A DNA stretch of 64,000 nucleotides from Peromyscus leucopus. Taxonomy: Eukaryota > Chordata > Mammalia > Rodentia > Cricetidae. The stretch is taken from NCBI RefSeq assembly GCF_004664715.2, contig NC_051063.1:113508829-113572828 (forward strand), given 5' to 3'. The notes under the pieces were generated by a model. That model was not told the DNA's origin. It made no database searches and saw only the letters and a program-made list of their open reading frames with translations. The translations under genes were made by a program, and so were the position numbers. Below, one piece after another: positions 58,900 through 64,000 of the stretch. Numbering within the stretch: the first letter of the stretch is position 1; every line of letters starts with the position of its first letter.

Positions 58900-59045
58900 A
58901 GATTCTTAAAATAGGAGTTTGTAATAAATGTTTATGAAGATAAGAAACTAAAAACCAAAAAATAAATGATTTTCCTAAGATTGCATGATAGAGATTCGAG
59001 ATACAAAGCCCCATATAGCAACTCAAGATTGTCCACTTCTTCTAC
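58900..59045 (-). repeat. MIR SINE fragment
   Basis: 'gataagaaactaaaaacc', 'gattttcctaagattgcatgatagagattcgagatacaaagcc' is a reverse MIR core. Confidence 0.5.
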
Positions 59046-59214
59046 TAAAAGGAAAGCATGTCCTGCCAGTTGCAAAGATAGGAATGGCGATTACTCCTAT
59101 TCTTAAATTATATCACTAGTGATGATGCTCCTATTCATAATTTAAAGACTGACACACCATCATTTCATTAGACTACAATTTGTGGACAGAGAATCATAGA
59201 ACATCATGATGTAA

Positions 59215-59345
59215 TGAGAGTCTTGAAACTGAGGGTGAGAGAAAATTAGGATGGAGGGAGAACAGATAAAGAGGCTCCAGGCAAATGGAATGACATATGG
59301 GAAGATCCTGACACAGAAAGTGACCTTTACAAAATGATAGGCAGC
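59215..59345 (-). repeat. Possible L2 LINE fragment
   Basis: 'ggctccaggcaaatggaatgacatatggga' resembles the reverse of the L2 ORF2 tail segment. Weak. Confidence 0.35.
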
Positions 59346-60390
59346 AGCATTAACAGGAAACACAAACGGGCAATTCACACTTGGCCAGATCATGAAGAGC
59401 TACTGGAGACCATAAATATATCAGAAGTGGAAATCAGTAATTTTGTTTAAAACATTCATTAAATTAGATTAATATGTGTGGGACAATGAATCTTCTTCAA
59501 CTTTGTTTTTAACTAAATCTATCAATCAGAACACATCAAGAAGAGTATAGTTCAGAATATTTCACTATCTTCATTTATACCTGTTAATGGGCCAGTTTAA
59601 TAATTTATCACCTGGACCTCTCCTATAGATTACTGACAATGCAGAGTTTTTTCATTAAATTGGTGATGTCTTTGTAAAAAATAACAAGATAATATTAGTA
59701 ATCTAAACAACAGTAAAAGACAAAAGTTATGTTTATCTAGTGACTAGAACAAAAAAAATTCTTATTAACTAAGAAGTAGAATCACTTTAAAATAGCTTAA
59801 TGAAAACCCTGCTAAGAATCATTAAAATTTGATAGGACAACTCTCTCATATTGCTATAAAACACTCCAGTCCAAACATTAAGACGTCTATCATCTCAAAT
59901 TGCATACAAAACAATATCAAGATAATATAAACACAAAACAAAATGCTTTAGAGATTGGAAGAGGAACTTTGTGTCTTAGAATGTCATTAAATTTCAAGGC
60001 AATTAATGAGTTGAAAAATCTAACTTGTAATAAATTACTTCCCTTGGGATTCATCAAAAACCTCTCTGGGAAAGTAGTCTCTGCCATCCAGTCATGGATT
60101 TTTCTGTGTACACCAAGATGGTGAGAGGGAAGCCAGGACTGCATGGTTGGTATTTATTCTTTTCTCCTAGACTCAGATGATGTCATCTGTTCCTCAAGGG
60201 TTGAAAATCACATATCCAGTAATAAACATTTCTTCTCCTTCTCCTCCTTCTTCTTCAGTGCTGTTTTGTTCATCAACAAAGCATCTACTGTTCTTGTCTG
60301 ATAGGAACAGTTCAGCATAATGTATCTATAACTTCATAATTCCACCAAGGAGTTGCAACCATTAGGGAATAAGTATGTAAACATGATTGA
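59346..60390. other. No gene seen
   Basis: Pyrimidine-rich CTT/CCT patch at about 60,229-60,258. Confidence 0.45.
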
Positions 60391-60394
60391 GAAC

Positions 60395-60510
60395 AAAAAA
60401 ATCTGAAGTCAGACGATCTAAAATTTAATTACATTCCTGCCACTTGTGTGCAATATGAGCCTTAATTAATTCTCCTGCAGTAGAAAATCCATTTTCTCCA
60501 TATACGAGTG
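60395..60510 (+). repeat. MIR SINE fragment
   Basis: 'ctgaagtcagacgatctaaaatttaattacattcctgccacttgtgtgcaatatgagcc' is MIR with decay. Confidence 0.6.
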
Positions 60511-61139
60511 GATGTAAGGCCATTTCTCATTAAAAAAAAATATGAAGCCTAACTTAGATCATATTCTTAAGATGCTATCCAACACATGTTACCCCTGAAA
60601 AGTTGTAACTTTTGTTGTCGTCATCAATTACTCAATACAGAGACAGTCTGTTAATATAAAGGCATATTTTTACCCTATTCAACAGAATGGTGGCAGTGTT
60701 ATTGAAATCCTATTAGATGAGAGATGCACAAAAAGAGGCTCTAATATTAGTTCACCTTTTCTGCTACTCTCATGATGTAGGTAAATAGTTTCTTAATCTT
60801 TGATTTTTAAAATCTGTAGTATGGATATAACCACTGTATCAGTTTGCAGTTAGGACAGGACATATCTTTAAAAAGTTCTGTGATTTATTTAAGATAAAAG
60901 AATGTGTTTTCATGAAAATGATGTTACAAACAGCACACTGAAAAGTTAATCAGAGAAATGCATTCACCTCAAGCAGACTATGTCACATATTTGCAAGGAA
61001 AAAAAAGTCCCAAAGCAATTGCACAATGGTAAATAAATATATTTAAAAGGAAAAGAAAAAAAATAGGTAAGAAATAATACTTTTCTCCCAAGTACTGATT
61101 CAAGAGGAGAGAAACCTAATGTAATAACATGCAAAAGCC
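60511..61139. other. No gene seen
   Basis: Nothing recognisable. Confidence 0.45.
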
Positions 61140-61260
61140 TGAGGAGATGGTACTGGTATCAGATTCTGGTCACGTGCATGGCTTTGGGCAACTGATAATT
61201 CTAAATGATCTTTCCTAAGGAAAATGGAATCGCTTCTCTCTTTTTTTCAATGTCTTATTT
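61140..61260 (+). repeat. MIR SINE fragment
   Basis: 'ggtatcagattctggtcacgtgcatggctttgggcaactgataa' is a MIR core. Confidence 0.5.
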
Positions 61261-61479
61261 CCTAAAAAGGATGAGAAAGACAGACAAATTGATTATTTTA
61301 AGGTTACGGGAAAGAATGATCCGAGGAAAGAAATTAGGTCAAGGAAGAGGTTAGTGATTCATTTGAACAAGCGTTACCTTAGCAAGACTCCCTGGTATAT
61401 ATTCAGGGAACAAAAGTTGAGGATGAAGGGGAGAAGTGCTTTGTATAACAAATAATATGTATGAAGAGTTAACTATGTG

Positions 61480-61655
61480 CCTCAGAGAATTCTCAATGTT
61501 TCTCATATATTAAATTTCTTTACCCTGAACATTTAAGTCCATGAAGAAATGTGATTGGACCTTTATTTCATATATGATAAAACTGAGACCAAGTTATAAA
61601 TATAGATAGAAGCAGTATTGGAGTCCAGAAGATCTGATACCAGTTCTAGTCTTAT
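61480..61655 (-). repeat. MIR SINE
   Basis: 'gacctttatttcatatatgataaaactgagaccaagt', 'agcagtattggagtccagaagatctgatacc' is reverse MIR. Confidence 0.6.
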
Positions 61656-61728
61656 GACAAGACTATAGCAATGAAAACTTCAGATTTGGGGATAATTTAT
61701 TTATGTAAATACAGAATGCTAATATAAT

Positions 61729-61899
61729 GGCCAGGCAGTGGTGGCACATGCATATGCCTTTAACCCCAGTACTCAGGAGGCAGAGCCAGGCGGATCTCTG
61801 TGAGTTCAAGGCCAGCCTGGTCTACAGAGCAAGATCCAGGACAGGCACCAAAACTACATAGGGAAACTGTGTCTCAAAAAACAAAACCAAAAAAAAAAT
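61729..61899 (+). repeat. B1 SINE, near full length
   Basis: 'ggccaggcagtggtggcacatg', 'ccttta-acccagtactcaggaggcagagccaggcggatctctgtgagttcaaggccagcctggtctacagagcaag', tail 'gtctcaaaaaacaaaacc'. The best-preserved B1 in the window. A short 6-bp duplication ('atgcat') sits near the head. Confidence 0.97.
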
Positions 61900-62485
61900 T
61901 CATATAAATGATTTCTGCCTTAATGAAACATATAATTGAGATGTCTTATGAAACCAACTAATAGTTTATATGTGAACATTCACCAAAATTAAATGATCAG
62001 CTTCCAGATAACCAGTCTTAAAGCCATTTTCAACTCCACTTACTCCTGCATGTCAGCAATATCTTCCCCTCTGTCCTTTGCTTTGTGTATTCCAGCATAT
62101 GTTCATTACCTTTGTTCACACAATGGTCACCCTCTTTCCTCCTCCTCCAGCTTCCTCAGTGCAGAACACCCCAATCACCTTTCAAGTTGTTTCTTCAAGA
62201 TGTTTCTACCAGTTCCATCTGTCACTTTGACCCTCTGACAACGTGGAGGGATGAGAAAAATCTTAAGCCATGAAGGAATAACTGAAATTTGTCTCTGCCC
62301 TAACTGGTGGTTCAAAGATAATCATCATCACTCTATCCCTGTTTCTTTCAAAGGGGACATGCTGCTCCTTACTATTCAAGATGATCCTTGAATGCAGAAA
62401 ATCATTTCAACTGGAGAGTGGAGAGCAGGACATTTTGTCAGTTAAACACTTTGTTAAATACTTCTCTAAAGATGTTTAGATGTGG
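61900..62485. other. No gene seen
   Basis: Nothing recognisable. Confidence 0.45.
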
Positions 62486-62487
62486 TA

Positions 62488-62640
62488 AAACAAAGTGGCT
62501 TTGGAGCCAGATATAGATTTCTTCTTCTCTCTTTGCTGGTCATATGACTTTAGATAGACTTAGCCTTTCTGTAATGTAGAAGCAAACACTAGATTCCCAC
62601 AACAGTGTTGGAATCTTAGGACAGGACTACTTGGATGTAA
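62488..62640 (+). repeat. MIR SINE
   Basis: 'agtggctttggagccagatatagatttc', 'ctggtcatatgactttagatagacttagcctttctg' follow MIR. Confidence 0.7.
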
Positions 62641-62821
62641 TATTGTCCCTTCAATTCTGTTGTTCTCTAATGACTCTAAACATAATCCTTATGCTGTGAG
62701 TTTTAAATGACCAAACTAAATGGAATGCATGGAAAATAGCAGGTTCTGGCCATTGTGTCTTATTTAAATACTTCCAATGGATACTCTTGGTCATTATAAA
62801 CTATATCTCACTAATTAGTTT

Positions 62822-62915
62822 ATTCAACCAATATTTATTAACTACCTATTATGTACCAAGTTCTAGTCAGGACACTGGAATATATATACCAACAAAATCC
62901 ATAAGCATCTTTAAG
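62822..62915 (+). repeat. L2/MIR-type fragment
   Basis: 'accaatatttattaactacctattatgtaccaagttctagtcaggacactggaatatatataccaacaaaatcc' matches the common 'tattgagcacctactatgtgccaggc' L2 segment. Confidence 0.6.
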
Positions 62916-63284
62916 AACCACACTGCATCCCATTAGAATGAACTTGTTTCTGTTTTTCACAATGAGCTCATTTCTATTTACTTTGCATTTTTTTCCAGAA
63001 CCTCAAAGTTCCTTAAACATAAAAACAAAATTGAGAAATGTATCCAATATTATATTGGAAGGCAATAATCCACTGTTCTTATAAGCCAGAAAATACACAT
63101 CTGTCTCTGTACTAGGTGTTTCACCTTATTTTTATTCCTTAAAACTACTGTGAGGCAAAAAAACATACAGACTGACAAACTGGATCACCAAACCCTTGGG
63201 TGTCTCTTTAGGGAAGCTACAGAGCAACTAAGCCAGATCCACATAGATGCTTGAAGCCCTGTTGGTTTATGATTTAAAAAGTAG
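62916..63284. other. No gene seen
   Basis: A weak reverse-MIR trace lies near 63,110-63,240. Confidence 0.4.
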
Positions 63285-63400
63285 TTTGAGGCCAGCCTGG
63301 CCTACAAAGTGAGTTCCAGGAAAGGCGCAAAGCTACACGGAGAAACCCTGTCTTGAAAAACCAAAAATAATAATAATAATAAAATAAAATAAAATAAAAA
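63285..63400 (+). repeat. 5'-truncated B1 SINE
   Basis: Starts at 'gtttgaggccagcctggcctac' and has 'aggaaaggcgcaaagctacacggagaaaccctgtcttg', then an A-rich tail grown into (AAT)n and (AAAAT)n. The 'gcgcaaag' variant is the cricetid-like marker. Confidence 0.92.
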
Positions 63401-63885
63401 GTAGAATATACAATGGTATACATGGGAGAGGATTTAGTACTTTTTGGTGCAACTTTGTGTTCACAGTGAATGGCCCCAAGTTCTCTCAATGGCATAATAA
63501 AACTTTAGAGCACAGACAAGAAGGGATGCTGGCTTTTTCAACCATCACCTTTAAATGCTTTCAATTAATGCCCTAATCTCTGCAGGTGAGAAACTGTAGA
63601 TGAGGCAATCCATCTGCAGTTAGTAATCACTCCACTTCACTATCTTGGACTCCTGGCCAGGCAAGGCAATTAAGAGTGTGCCCCTGCTGCTAGTAAGACT
63701 CAGTGATTCTTGCTGCTGCTCACTTGCTGGGACAAGCATAGACCAGTGTGGAAAAAACAGAGCCACGTTAAAGAGCCCTACTCTCCTCCTTGCTGATCTT
63801 TAGGCCTGACTTTGGTGCTGACTACTGAAGACATACTGCTACTATAAAATTGTTTTGCTAAGAGTCAATGCCCAGTGGGATGTGG
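63401..63885. other. No gene seen
   Basis: Nothing recognisable. Confidence 0.45.
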
Positions 63886-63889
63886 GGTG

Positions 63890-64000
63890 GCTTGGGAAAG
63901 AGGGCTGGGGAGTAGGAGGAGGGAGGAGGGGGGGGTCTGTGAATAGCATGTGGAATGAGTAGAAAATTTCTTAATAAAGAAAAAAAATAAAATAAAAGAG
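63890..64000 (+). mobile_element. L1 3' end, type B
   Basis: G/A-rich tract 'gggctggggagtaggagg...' followed by 'tctgtgaatagcatg' and 'gtagaaaatttcttaataaag' plus an A-rich tail. This is the sense strand of the family seen reversed at 26,530 and 45,785. Runs to the window edge. Confidence 0.85.

Overview
This window looks like gene-free nuclear DNA from a rodent. It is AT-rich and CpG-poor. Every feature I could identify with confidence is an interspersed repeat, a microsatellite or a local rearrangement. The rodent call rests on B1, B2/B3-type, B4 and ID SINEs, MaLR-type solo LTRs, and L1 3' untranslated regions of the types known from mouse and rat. The B1 copies at 29754 and 63285 carry a 'gcgcaaagctacac'-like segment where mouse B1 normally reads differently, which points to Cricetidae (voles, deer mice, hamsters) rather than Mus; this is inference. 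No exon chain, tRNA or rRNA gene, CpG island or convincing processed pseudogene was found, so the window is intergenic or lies inside a large intron.

Layout. 1-7,000: a B1 piece and a B1-headed LTR-like unit, ancient L2 and L1M remnants, a B3 SINE, a MaLR LTR piece and a minus-strand B1. 7,100-7,800: a short island of higher GC with AP-1 and ETS motifs, the best candidate regulatory element. 8,570-11,000: a rearranged block with dinucleotide repeats, a perfect 82-bp palindrome, a 65-bp exact copy of sequence 1.4 kb away, a B4 SINE and two L1 3' ends. 12,000-13,300: a cluster of four SINEs. 13,300-29,700: mostly old unique sequence with MIR remnants, a long TG block at 25.9-26.2 kb and an L1 3' end. 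29,700-32,600: a B1 with a GGAA-type tail, an Lx-type L1 3' end and a 187-base homopurine run. 33,000-46,500: MIR and L2 remnants, L1 3' ends on both strands (one with a likely 3' transduction) and a MaLR LTR with a large CT expansion. 46,500-50,000: an ID piece, the largest L1 (3'UTR plus the ORF2 C-terminus) and a 200-bp inverted repeat. 50,000-64,000: a MaLR LTR, a young L1 with perfect target-site duplications, two further B1 copies and an L1 3' end at the window edge.

L1 copies fall into four 3'-end types, which record successive insertion waves: D (9.0 and 10.9 kb), C or Lx-like (30.4, 37.1, 40.8 kb), B (26.5, 45.8, 63.9 kb) and A, the youngest here (40.1, 46.9, 55.5 kb). No gene network can be described. 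The observations most worth checking are structural: the palindrome and templated copy near 8.9 kb, the inverted repeat at 48.4/49.7 kb, the homopurine tract at 32.3 kb, and the L1 3' transduction at 40.05 kb. Repeat names are from memory of consensus sequences and their edges are approximate.
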